From Isoetes taiwanensis (Eukaryota > Streptophyta > Lycopodiopsida > Isoetales > Isoetaceae): DNA of 64,000 nt. The stretch lies in the NCBI GenBank assembly GCA_021234155.1, contig JAJEKV010000789.1, positions 26,611-90,610 of the forward strand. The letters run 5' to 3'. A model generated the notes under the pieces. That model was given only the letters and a program-made list of their open reading frames with translations. It was not told the DNA's origin and did no database searches. Shown in pieces: positions 1 to 10,100 of this stretch (within the stretch, counting starts at the first letter, position 1; each line of letters begins with the position of its first letter). The position numbers were made by a program, and so were the translations under genes.

Positions 1-91
1 ACTCAAGCCTTGAATTTTCTTGCAAACGAGTCAGAAGCTGCCATGTGGAATCCGGCGTGAAAGACTATCCATTGAAAGGTCGACACGTGGT
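1..91 (-). repeat. Inverted copy of the upstream region of the 7,688 gene
   Basis: Read on the plus strand, this stretch aligns with the reverse complement of 7,192-7,274. Both share a CAGAAGCTG block, a CCATTGAAAG block and a CACGTG core in the same order and spacing. The partner lies about 420 bases upstream of the start codon of the three-exon gene at 7,688. If this copy also sits upstream of a paralogue, that gene would run leftward out of the window on the minus strand. The homology is seen; the existence of the outside gene is inference. Confidence 0.7.
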
Positions 92-1214
92 GCGTCCTTA
101 CTCCGCGTGCCAAGGCAAATGATTCGTTAGTGCCATTAATATTCGGGGAGAGCCTACGAATGGCATTAGCAGTTTGATTAAATGGTTGGTTGCGTTGCGA
201 ATGGTCGGACCTTGAGAATTTTCGAGACCAGGATTTCAGAAGGGGGAATGGTATAAATTGGTGTGTCCTTTTAATAATGCTAAAACAGTGTGTTCTTTTC
301 ACTTTTGCATGGGTGGCCACACAAGGCGCCATTGCCATTCACTGTTGTGAAAACTGGCGTTAGCTGATGTAGAAAATGGCCACACACATTACTTAGGGTT
401 CTAATTAGGTCTATGCACATAACGATGAATGCTCATAGCAATACCATAGTATGCGGCACCACCATAGCCAGGCTTTATGCATCTGACCCTTCATGATTAT
501 TCAACTTTGGCACCATCAAACTTTCCTTCCCTCTGTGGTGGTCTTTCAATCGGATTGCATTTACTTCACTGGTAAACTCGAAATTGCTTGTATTTCTATT
601 TTTTTCTCTGTATTTTTTTACTAGCACGCTACAACTTGTTATTCAGGCACAACAGATGCCGCTTCTACTGTGATCATGGTTCAGACAACAAGAGCCAATT
701 AATTGGCATGAGCGGCAATGAGAACAAGCAAATGACTTTTAAAGGGAACATCTCAAAATGATGATACACTTGTCCTTGTTAATGAATGTAAGCAATTTTA
801 TGACTTGTTGCTAGCTTTTGTAATGCTAAGTAGAAGGTAGTTATTTCATACATATTAAGTAGATGGAGAAAAGAAGATCATAATGCATTTCTATTTATAT
901 CATAATACATATGGCACATTGAACATAATCTAGTCAAATAAGTAAGCATATGGAAAGGGACAATGTGTGAATTATCCATGCCAGAATCTTCTTTTATGTT
1001 ATGGACTTTGGGATTAGTCAAACTACCTATCTGAGCAGTACAGGACTTAGTAAAAGTCAATATATCTAAGAAGTATTTGCAAGTTTACTTGTATTACTAC
1101 AGTATATGCCATATCTGATGCTAAAAAACATTACGAAATAAAGCATGTTTTAAACATTAAAGATCAACTCTTATATTTAGAGAGTCTCTATGCTAATCAT
1201 TGTTGTATTTTCAT
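92..1214. other. Unassigned AT-rich stretch
   Basis: No coding region, RNA gene or repeat that I can support. The open frames are short, start at random ATGs and carry no family motif. Confidence 0.5.
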
Positions 1215-2400
1215 CTTGTACTACAAGGCAGTGGGATAAGCTAGCTAGTCTGTATGAGATTAGTCAAAAAATCAATGGGACCATGGTAAGTGGCACTAGG
1301 ATGGTGAGGCTGAAAAGCATTGCCCCTAGAGTTTCCCCTGGGACCTAGACATCCTAAGGTGGGATTATATGCTGCCTACAAGTGTGCATGTATGGCAAAA
1401 GTTTTGCCCAAGGATATGTCTTTGAGTTGGTATAGGTCTAGTAATACCAAAATAAGTGTACATTTGGTCATGGGTTCAAACCTTGCCAATATCACTTATA
1501 TTTGGAAGTTGGTTACTAAAGGTATATGACAATGATTTCTGACGTGGTAGAACTTAAAAAACTTGTCTCTAGTATGGACCTTAAACAAAGTAATTAAAAA
1601 TCAACAGGATCATGGCGGGTGGTACTAGGATGGTGAGGCTGAAAACCATTGCCCCTGGGACCTAGACTTCCTAAGGTGGGATTATATCCTCCCTACAAAT
1701 TGTGCATGTACGGCAAAAGTTTTACTCAACGGATGTGTGGTGAGTTCGTGTAGGCCTAGTAATACCAAAATAAGTGTACATTTGGTCATGGGTTCAAACC
1801 TTACCAATGTCACTTATATTTAGAAGTTAGTTACTAGGGGTATACAATGATGGTAGAACTTAAAAAGTATGTACGCATCCTCCACTTTGGCTGCTATAAG
1901 GCAGTGGGATAAGCTAGCTAGTCTGTACGAGATTAGTCTAGTATGGAAGTCTGTACGAGATTAGTCTAGTATGGACCTTAAACAAAGTAATAAAAAATCA
2001 ACGGGACCATCGCAGGTGGCACTAGGATGGTGAGGCTGAAAAGCACTGCCCCTAGAGTTGCCCCTGGGACCTAGACTTCCTAAGGTGGGATTATATCCTG
2101 CCTACAAAGTGTGCATCTACGACAAAAGTTGCCCAACGGATGTGTGGTGAGTTAGTATAGGACTAGTGATGCCAAAGTAAGTGTACATTTGGCCATGAGT
2201 TCAAACCTTGCCAATGTCACTTAAATTTGGAAGTTGATTACTAAAGGTATATGATGATGATTCCCGACGTGGTAGACTTAAAAAGCCTGTACGTGTCCTC
2301 CACTTTGGCTCTTCCAAGGCAGTGGGATAAGCTAGCTAGTCTGTACAAGATTAGTCTAGTACGGACCTTAAACAAAGTCATACGTACTCTTCCCTGTCTC
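1215..2400. repeat. Three-copy tandem repeat, about 330-400 base unit
   Basis: The anchor ACTAGGATGGTGAGGCTGAA recurs at about 1,295, 1,624 and 2,021, and long stretches between the anchors are nearly identical. A second shared block, GGGATAAGCTAGCTAGTCTG, occurs near 1,232, 1,905 and 2,324 but is missing between units one and two, so the first unit is shorter. A 29-base block is doubled at about 1,932-1,975. Short ORFs here are not conserved between units, so I call no gene. Confidence 0.9.
1429..1484 (+). repeat. tRNA-like pol III promoter boxes inside each tandem unit
   Basis: Each unit contains TAGGTCTAGTAATACC (A-box-like) followed about 30 bases later by GGGTTCAAACC, a good match to the pol III B box. 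The same pair recurs at about 1,747-1,802 and 2,152-2,207. This layout is that of a tRNA-derived SINE head. No complete cloverleaf can be drawn, so it is not called as a tRNA gene. Confidence 0.5.
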
Positions 2401-3060
2401 ACGTGACCTTGGAGAGTGAATGACCTCACGAGAAGGTCAAGTACTCTACAATATCTCATATTGCGCATCCTCCCAATGCAAATGTCTAGAATCGTCTAGG
2501 AGTTACCTAAGCGCCAAGGAGTAGGGATATTGTCGCTATTCATGCACAATATTGTTTTTTTGAGTTGACTTATGTGGAATCTAGGATGCACTGCTATTCC
2601 ATTCACAAGTTCTAACTCGACTCATATGTTGTCTTCATTGACCTTCTTGAGTCCAGCATATTGGAACATCTTTGACTAATGGTCTTAAAGTTCTTATCTT
2701 GCAACTAGTATCACAATACCTAATTGGAACCTTGCATCCAGTGTTTCATCAAGAACCTTAGGTTCTTTATGACGCATTTACTAACCCCTTGGACTAGAGC
2801 GGAAGCCTATCTTTGACCCTTAGTTCACTCTCAGTGCCCTAGTTAGGTGAATTCATTAACCATGCAGATTCAACATTCTTGATTCAGATCTAAGAATACC
2901 ATGCTACAGAAGACACATATTATGTATGCTTAATAGTGGTAATAACAATAAACCCACCCATAGATGCAAGCTTCTAACTACCCTACCACCTTGTAAGCTC
3001 ACACTCTGGTTTTAATAGATCTTATTAGTCTTATTGCAAGATCAACCTAGGTTATTTTTT
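2401..3060. other. Unassigned stretch
   Basis: Decayed, moderately AT-rich sequence. I see no ORF with recognisable content and no repeat shared with the rest of the window. Confidence 0.5.
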
Positions 3061-3068
3061 GGGAAACC

Positions 3069-3135
3069 CTTTTTTTTTTTTTTTGAAGGATGATAAGCTT
3101 TATTGGTTATAAAAACTTGCTCCAAAACTAGACTA
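3069..3135 (-). mobile_element. LINE-type 3' end with poly(A), minus strand
   Basis: A run of about 18 T is followed by GAAGGATGATAAGCTTTATT. On the minus strand this reads as an AATAAAGC-type 3' untranslated end running into poly(A), the usual 3' terminus of plant L1-like retroposons. Two similar ends lie at 5,042 and 9,276, in the same orientation. The body of the element to the right is not recognisable. Confidence 0.55.
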
Positions 3136-3502
3136 TACACCAATTATTACTAATTGGTTTGTGTATTTTTCCATGAATTCCAATTGGATTTTCTATCACA
3201 AATCCTGATTCTTTTGCTCCAATCATAATCGGAAATCCTTAATTTTTTGTTTTATCATGCAGAAAACCAATAGCATATCCCTTAAGAATGGCATTTATGG
3301 ACAAAACACAACATAGTTTCTAGTGTAATGTTTGGTATCAGAAGAGTAACTAAATAACAAATATGAAGTGTTCCAGATTAAAAATAGAATATAATAAAAA
3401 ATAGATTTTTTTAACTTCCACGGAGACCAATAGGCCATAAGTCAGCTATGACAATTAACTATCAGGTCTGGAGCGCGTGATTCGTTTTCATCCAAATCTT
3501 TG

Positions 3503-3570
3503 TGGCCTTTTTGGTTAGGATGCACAGCTACCATTCTAAAAGTAGTGGGTTCAAGTCCCATTCAGACCCT
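3503..3570 (+). repeat. tRNA-derived (SINE-like) segment
   Basis: GGTTAGGATGC (A-box-like) precedes GTGGGTTCAAGTCCCAT, which folds as a perfect T arm with a TTCAAGT loop. CTAC/GTAG can form an anticodon-stem-like hairpin between them. No convincing acceptor stem closes the structure, so a tRNA-related retroposon head or a decayed tRNA fits better than a working tRNA gene. Confidence 0.5.
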
Positions 3571-3630
3571 TAAATGTGACATCAAGTTCATATTGTCACT
3601 TTCTTAATAATGAAGTGTGGTTAAGACTCT

Positions 3631-3743
3631 GTCCCTTTATGGGCTTTGTTTACTATGGTGTCCCTTTATGGGCCTTGTTTACTATGCCATTCTATGCCTG
3701 GTGTCCCTTTATGGGTCTTGTTTACTATGCCATTCTATGCCTA
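3631..3743. repeat. 43-base tandem repeat
   Basis: Units at 3,658-3,700 and 3,701-3,743 are almost identical and begin GTGTCCCTTTATGGG. A partial third unit sits at 3,631-3,657, with only the first 27 bases. Confidence 0.9.
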
Positions 3744-4690
3744 GCCCTACCGTAACGCCATTCCTCTAGGAAAATAAGCCAACAACCTACATATCCTTAT
3801 TATGGGTACATTTGGCCTTGCTGCTGCTAAATACTGCATCCAACACTATACCCCCACAACCCTCAGAGTTTCGAACTCCTTTATTGGTGCAAGAGCCCCT
3901 GGCATTCTTAGGATGCTTTCTGGTACCTGCAAGGCAAAGGTAATGCTATAGAAAATGCCTACCCCCACGAGAACCTCGCCCACAAATCTCCCATTCTTAA
4001 ATACTACATCAAAGTCGATTGGATGGATTCCTTAGGAGCTGGAGGGCCGAACTGGCAGGTGCACATGCTTGAAGGAAAGTTTCGATGCTTGTTGGGTTCT
4101 TGGACCAATCGGATGACCCCCTCATCATCGTTTTGTAAGGATATCAATTCCTAATTTAAGGAAAGACAACTTAAAATGTTACCATTTAAAGTTTATAACA
4201 AATAAAATGTGAGAACCTTTGCTGCAAATGACCTTTAAAATCCACTTTCAAATCTGCGCAACTTGCACCTCTTCCAGCTCAACTGCCCATTTGTGTCAAA
4301 GGCATATAACTCCACTTGATTGTAAAAGTTGATATCCCTTTGAGAGGAAACCTTTTTTTTGCCCAAGTTCTCATGTGGAGAGCAAAAAGAAAATCTACTT
4401 GAGGAGATGCAAATATTGGTTTGTGATCCACAACTAGGTTCCAAATGCAGTTGTCAGTTGCCTCGAGTGAAAGTAACTTTGGAATGAAGCCCAAGAGCAT
4501 TGTATTCCTCTATGATACCAATCACCGTCACATAAATTTCCTATGCAATCCTTCTAGTTCAAACTCTATTATTTTTTTTGAAACAATTCCATACTATTAT
4601 AACTAGTCTATTCCCATCCACCACAGAGGCATAGACACCGAAGTACAATTTCCAGCATCCATAACCCATAGACTTTTAAATAATTTACAT
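3744..4690. other. Unassigned, probably decayed LINE 3' region
   Basis: No motif can be named with confidence. Two overlapping minus-strand frames lie at 4,235-4,500, just downstream (on the minus strand) of the LINE C-terminal fragment at 4,700-5,041, so this is probably the tail of that LINE. This is inference from position. Confidence 0.35.
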
Positions 4691-4699
4691 GTTCCCAAC

Positions 4700-5041
4700 A
4701 ACATTTAAGGAATGGTGAGGCTCCTACATAGGGCTTCAATTTATATAATAAAGCCCATGATGAAGCTGCTTTTTGATATGACTTACCATAAAGAACGCAA
4801 TGACTTAATGGCTGGCATACATGTTCTAGATCGGAACTTACGTTATTCTCAAGAATGTTCCATGAGTTTGCCTAGTAAAAGTTTTATTGTGAAGCCAAAT
4901 ATAAAGCGTACCTAATCCCCCATGAATTTGATCCAAGCCACTTTGATAGCAGATGCCACTTCATTTCCTCTCCAAATAAAGTCTCGAATCACGTTGGATA
5001 GTTCGATAACATTCAATTCTAGTGCTAATACGATGACATGC
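4700..5041 (-). mobile_element. L1-type LINE fragment, region after the RT
   Basis: The minus strand at about 5,010-4,920 reads LSNVIRDFIWRGNE followed by VAWIKFMG. This matches the conserved L1-type stretch between the reverse transcriptase thumb and the C-terminal zinc-binding domain (family pattern: FIW-G-N then W-x-x-hydrophobic). KLLLGKLM follows after a stop, as expected for the GGLG-to-LLGKW block. Stops and frameshifts show it is dead. It belongs with the RT fragment at 5,516-5,750 across an inserted LINE 3' end. Confidence 0.65.
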
Positions 5042-5515
5042 ACTTTTTTTTTTTTTTTTTGAAGAACGTGTCATCAATATATTAAAAAGAATGGGTAATG
5101 TTACAAAGCAAGTGAGGAGGAAGGAGAATCGCCCAAAGAGACAGCCGATACCGACACTCCACAACAAACTCACGAAAAAAACCGCAACTCTACCATTGTA
5201 CAAACCCACCATCACCATCTACAACGCCTAAGAAGTCCGGAAATGGCAAACTTCCGCTCTACTAATCCAGGGAACACCGTAAAGCTTTTGAAATAGCTTG
5301 TACCGAAAGTCGAATCGAGAGAGGTCATAGTCGTTGAATTCCCTGAAAGATCCACAACTACCGCCGCTTTCAAAGATGCCATGCACATTTGGCTGTTGCA
5401 TAACACTGATATTCCCATGCAAATTCTCCCGACTATTGATATTTGTAGACTCTCCACCATCTCAAATACTTGCCTAGATTCATTGCATCTCACTCCAGAT
5501 GTTAGCAAATGATAT
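5042..5515 (-). mobile_element. LINE 3' end nested in another LINE, minus strand
   Basis: The plus strand shows about 18 T followed by a 3' untranslated-type sequence. On the minus strand the frame from 5,218 runs through FVTLPILFNILM and into poly(A), a typical plant L1 3' terminus. It separates two parts of an L1-type ORF with the same orientation (RT at 5,516-5,750, post-RT at 4,700-5,041). The right boundary is uncertain. I could not find a clear target duplication. Confidence 0.5.
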
Positions 5516-5750
5516 AGTTACATTAATCGAGATTTCCAATAATCTCGACAAAAAACCAACAAGCATTTAACACTCCATTTAAAGAACTAACATGAACATC
5601 AGCAGGGAGGGGATCATCCAATGGCCAATATGATGCACACTTGCTCCAGTTCAATGATATAGAAGACAAATCCAAGAATTCCTTTGCATGCACCAAATTT
5701 TCTTTTGAAGTCTCTAGAAAAAGAGATGTATCATTGCACACTGATTGCAA
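5516..5750 (-). mobile_element. L1-type LINE reverse transcriptase fragment
   Basis: A minus-strand frame reads CNDTSLFLETSKENLVHAKE and then LNWSKCASYW. L1-type plant RTs have F-A-D-D-T-S-L-F-L here, with an S-x-x-N-W-x-K-S block about 30 residues on, so the order and spacing fit RT motif C and the following block. The catalytic DD is changed to ND, and stops follow, so this copy cannot be active. Confidence 0.7.
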
Positions 5751-5865
5751 ATCTCAATCTGAACGGACACATTACATGCATGCCACACCAACATTGCTAT
5801 ATTGGATCCTGCCCCATTCACCTTATATTGAAGATGACTTTGAAGAAAGTTTGAGTTATTTATGT

Positions 5866-6054
5866 CATAAAAGTCAAGACGGCGACATTTCGCCCTTTTT
5901 CAGCCAAGATTTAAACATGTAATAGCACGATTTTGATCACCCGGTTGAAAAACCCGTATTAGTTCGATTCTTGATCACCTCGCTGAAAACCGAGTCTTTT
6001 ATTGCCGGAAAAAAAAGCCAGAGGCTAAAATGTCGCTTATCTTTGACTTTTATG
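5866..6054. mobile_element. MITE-like element with about 25-base inverted ends
   Basis: The left end (CATAAAAGTCAAGACGGCGA onward, 5,866-5,890) is an imperfect inverted copy of the right end (6,028-6,054, ending TTTGACTTTTATG). Between the ends are two direct repeats of a GATCACC...TGAAAA...CC block at about 5,933-5,960 and 5,971-5,998. The element is about 189 bases with no ORF, the size and layout of a non-autonomous DNA transposon. No target duplication was identified. Confidence 0.65.
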
Positions 6055-6449
6055 TAAAAAAGTCGGAGTTTCATTTTTGCGCAGGAAACATTCGGCTCTC
6101 GGCCGCTCACCATCTTGTTTCACAAACCGCCGCTTTCTAACCTTTTCTTATTACATAACATATTATCAGATGCAAGTGTATCAAAGACTCTTATAATGGT
6201 GTGTGTGAACATCTGGAGAAGAGTTGAAAGACCATATGATATGGTATCTGGATTAAGGGACATGAAAGGGAAAGACCATTGAAATATATTTCCATGGTTT
6301 ATTGAAGATAGTCGTCCATTGTAGGCGACAATTTTGGAAGGCGTACCATGCCGCTCGTGGATCCGCCACATCAGCAGGAAATTTCAGGCTGAAATTTCCT
6401 TGCTCACACAAATTCACCGACGAAATATTTATCACCATCAAATTTGCCC
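6055..6449. other. Unassigned stretch
   Basis: Short overlapping frames on both strands without a recognisable product. A small hairpin (AATTTCAGGCTGAAATT) lies near 6,380. Confidence 0.4.
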
Positions 6450-6528
6450 GATTCTTGGGCTCTCTCTGCCAATTCTTGGGCTCTATCTGCCAATTCTCAC
6501 AAACTCAAATTCTTGGGCTATGTCTGCC
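6450..6528. repeat. 21-base tandem repeat
   Basis: ATTCTTGGGCTCTNTCTGCC occurs at 6,450-6,470 and 6,471-6,491. A third, slightly changed copy occurs at 6,508-6,528 after a 16-base spacer. Confidence 0.85.
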
Positions 6529-7191
6529 GATTTTAACGGTTAGAGTAACGGTTTCCATGCAAGATGCAATTGGAGAAGACGATGGAGTTGATCCTGCCTT
6601 GCATTTTCAAGCAATAAGCATTGGGCACCTAGAAAGAGTTATGGCATGATGTTGTGCATTGCAAAAAACAGGGAGGCGGAAACACCGACACATCGACAAC
6701 TTTTTTTCGCTTTTTAAAAACAAAAAGAGGGTGATAAACATTTCAAAAAAGCAGTTAAGAAGCATTATGCTTTATCCTCTAATGGCCGGCCACACGGGCA
6801 TGTTTCAAATCCAAGATCAGCATCAAAATTTTTTTTTCTGCGAATCAGGCGCGAAGGGCTTTGTTCCAAAGATTTCTATCCAACATCCTCTACGATTTAC
6901 CCATCATTCCGAGGCTTTTACCATGCATTCCAAGCATCTACCAAGCATTCCGTAGTTTTGACTTGCCGCAGAATGCTTCTTTTATCGTCTTCCACGTTAG
7001 GAAAAGACGATTACATGCCTTTCCCGGCATATCAATAGGGCTCCGGCCGCGTAGCGTCCCTGTTTTCATGCAGCAAAGGCATGTAAATCGCTTTCCTGTA
7101 TACTAAAATGACGTGCTAAACTTTACTTTTTGAATGCCTGTCATACATGCTTCTTCCCGACCACAATTAATTGCGGAGCTGTCAAGAAATG
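6529..7191. other. Unassigned stretch with one hairpin
   Basis: An inverted repeat pairs CGATTACATGCCTTTC (about 7,009-7,024) with GCAAAGGCATGTAAATCG (about 7,073-7,090). Nothing else is supported. Confidence 0.45.
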
Positions 7192-7274
7192 ACACGTGTG
7201 AATCTTTCAATGGTTAGCACTTTCGCGTGGGATCCAACACAGCAGCTTCTGATTCGTTGCCCAAGGCTTTGAGG
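7192..7274 (+). promoter_or_regulatory. Conserved upstream block of the 7,688 gene
   Basis: This block contains GACACGTGT, whose CACGTG core is a plant G-box, and is conserved in inverted orientation at 1-91. Conservation between two otherwise diverged flanks makes a regulatory role plausible. Promoter function is inferred, not shown. Confidence 0.4.
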
Positions 7275-7687
7275 TTTATATCGAAGCGAAGTCCGGCGCC
7301 TTGTCGATCTTGAGGTAGGCCAAGGTGTTCTCTTCGCCATCGCTTCAATACTAGGCGTTTATATCTCTTTTTCAAGCTATCGATTCTGCAGCTGCCTGGC
7401 GTTACATGTTCTCAGATTAGTTCAAGAATCCGTCATTCTGCGCAAGCTATTAGTTCAAGAATCCGACATTGTGTGCAATCTCTGTTTTGCCTTTATATAT
7501 CAATTAGTAGCGCGATAGGAGAACTAGTTCAACCATGGATGAAGTTAACTTCTACGGTGCTGTAGGTTCGCTAAACCCTAGACCTTCGGGTAGCATTTGG
7601 CATACATGTACATATTGCTATACTAATGCGAAAATCAGTAAGAAAAAGAAGCTAATTTTGCTGTGAAGTTTTGAATTCCCATCAATC

Positions 7688-8541
7688 TTGATGGCCACTT
7701 TAATGAAAAAAGACGAGGAGACGAGGGAGGGACAAGTAGAAGAAGGTGTAAAGAAAACTGAAGAGACCGGGGAAGAAGGTGTAAACAGAACTGATGAGAA
7801 AACTGAAGAGACTGCAGAAGAGGAAGAAGATGTTAGGACGTTTTTAACTCCTGAAAGTCGTCTGAGAATGTCATCCCTTTTGTAAGCTTAGATTGTAATT
7901 TTACAATTCAATAGTATTAGCATTTTTCGAATCGTGTTTCTTGTCTTACATGCTTAGATATATAACACAGGTTTGATGAACTGTATAAACGTGGTACTTT
8001 GGATAACAAGAGAATTTCACCAGATGCTTTAATGGCTTTTTGCACTAGAATGGAATCAGTTGCAGCTGTGGGAAGCAATACCTTGGTAATTGTTCTTACT
8101 GTGTTTTGTAAGTTGCATCTTCTGTCAAACAAATTTAGGTCAAATAAATTATGACACATTTAGGTTAAACAAACAAATCATTTGCTATTTGTGACAGATA
8201 TGAATCTGATCATCAGATTGCCATGGTTAGTTCAGTGCTATGACTTTCTTTGAGCTCATTCTGGTCAAGACCAATCCATGCCACTCATCTGACATGAAAA
8301 GCTCCAACAAGTAACTTTCATTATTACTGTGCAGGAAGGCTATACAACTGTTTTTGCTTCATTGCTTCTAGGCGTGTGTGATAAGAGAATGACAAGTGAG
8401 GATTTATTATTTCTGAAAGAATGCGTGAAGTGTATCAAGGAGTGTAAAGCATTGAAAGGTACTAAATGCGTGAATTCTATTTTGCATGGTGTAGTATTCA
8501 TAGATCGAAAATGTAGCTTTAATGACCTTTTGCATGGTTAA
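7688..8541 (+). CDS. Three-exon gene of unknown function with an acidic N-terminal region
   Basis: Exons 7,688-7,881, 7,971-8,085 and 8,335-8,541 join in frame (194+115+207 bases, 171 residues plus stop). Introns are GTAAGC...CACAG and GTAATT...TGCAG. Residues about 6-50 are acidic and repetitive (EEGVKKTEETGEEGVNRTDE and similar). The rest is helical-looking, with SLLFDELYKRGTLDNKRISP, then ALMAFCTRMESVAAVGSNTL across exon 2, and a Cys-containing stretch KECVKCIKECKALKG in exon 3. I do not recognise the family. A GT at 8,459 could instead be a donor to a further exon. Decayed copies of exons 1-2 and the upstream region occur at 12,130-16,665 and 21,390-21,985; those have stops while this copy has none, which supports it as the functional member. 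Confidence 0.6.
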
Positions 8542-8812
8542 ATATTTCGAAGATGGAGGAGGGTCATCGGAAGTACTAGTAACACCGAGTCAACATCTTA
8601 ACCAAAAAAAAATACAAAGGTAATAGGATACAAGATGATTTGTGATTGCTCATTGACAATGTGACGTGATATCTTCTTGCAGGACGAAGGGATGCGCAAT
8701 CACCAAACAGTAGAACCTCGAAGGCTCAAAGAATGGAACATAACAAACAACAATCACATACATACATTTGAAACGTTTTGATTAGCCCAAGACAGAAAAA
8801 ATAACTATTGAA
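8542..8812. other. Unassigned stretch downstream of the 7,688 gene
   Basis: No exon or motif that I can support. It may hold the 3' untranslated region of the gene. Confidence 0.4.
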
Positions 8813-8975
8813 AATAATGAATAGACCTACGCCTAATGCTAATTAGAATGATATAGACATGATAGAAAGATGAAGTTAGAGGTGAATGTTGAGAATAACA
8901 AATAGAGTTATACGTAATGCTAATTAGAATGACATAGACATGATACAATGATGAAGGTACAAGTGTCTTTAACGT
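8813..8975. repeat. 81-base tandem duplication
   Basis: Two diverged units begin at about 8,813 and 8,894 and share TAATGCTAATTAGAATGAYA followed by TAGACATGATA. Confidence 0.8.
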
Positions 8976-9275
8976 GATAAATTTTACTCCACCATAGAAG
9001 TCTAAGAAGTACTTCACACACTTAATATGTAGCAAATTTGTTCTTTTGATGGATTGCAAGGGGGAAACTAATTTGAGGGTATGTTACTGGCATATCTGTA
9101 AGTGAAGTGGGCGAGAAAGTCGCATACCATGTAGTGGAAAGGGAAGCGCTCATAGTACCTTTCATGGAGAAAAAGTTCTAGAGATACTTGATGCAGCTTC
9201 TATTGCGCATTTGAATCTGGTGTAGCATTGATTCGAGAAGTGCTTCCTTATATTAAGCCCAATTGGACTTAAATC

Positions 9276-9345
9276 TTTTTTTTTTTTTTTTTGAGGGTAA
9301 GATTTTTTGATTAATATAAAAACAAGGTACACGACCTTCTTGTGG
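9276..9345 (-). mobile_element. LINE-type 3' end with poly(A), minus strand
   Basis: About 17 T are followed by GAGGGTAAGATTTTTTGATT and AATATAAAAAC. On the minus strand this is a 3' end with poly(A), like those at 3,069 and 5,042. The body to the right cannot be traced. Confidence 0.5.
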
Positions 9346-10100
9346 GCTCCAGAATAGGCCAGATAGAAAGTATACAATGCTCTTGGTCACCAGATAGAAA
9401 GAATTGTAACAAAAAAATACACGCAGTCATTAAACTGAAAAACTACCCTAAGATCACGTTCATGTACTATGCTCAAGGTTCTCAACCTCTTCTTCATCCC
9501 TGCAAAATGAGATGCTCCTCAGCCTTTTAGTTCTTCCAATACTAGAGGGCGTGACCTTCTTCCCAACTATTGTAAGTACTATGGGAAGGTAATAGCACTT
9601 GTAGAGTGCAATCAAAATTATTCCTCAAGATCTTGAAGAACGTGGAGTCAAGGAATACCTAGAAGAATAAGATAGGCAAGTCGCTTTTGATTGTAAGGAG
9701 AACGCTTGAAGATCTGCCTTCTTCTCCTACTAGCAAGATTATCGAGGCTTACTTGCTCTTCCGTGAATACGCTTCCACTACCAAGAAGCCCAACCCGCAA
9801 GATTTTAAGCGAATAGAACTGCATTAGGCAAGATTGCCAACCTGCCTTCCCACTAGCAAGGTACTATAGGCATTTCAACAAGAGCTCCCTCCACTACTAG
9901 AGCAACCCGCTACTCCACTTGTATAATCGCCTCAACCTCTTCTCTACAATAAAGGTACTATAGACTAGGCTACTCTTTCCATGTAGAGCTTCAAGGCAAA
10001 GTAACATATATTCAACAGTTTTGCATACTTCAGGAGAAAGCCAATCGCAATTCTAATGGAAATTTTCCGGAGAAGCCTCCAAGAAGATGTCTGACCCTGA
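9346..10100. other. Unassigned stretch
   Basis: Two CTACTAGCAAG-type blocks and several AGGTACTATA-like motifs recur loosely between 9,560 and 9,970, but no clear unit. No coding region is supported. Confidence 0.4.

Noticed and set aside
3503-3570. tRNA-Arg gene
   Set aside because: The T arm is good but there is no acceptor stem and the anticodon stem is short.
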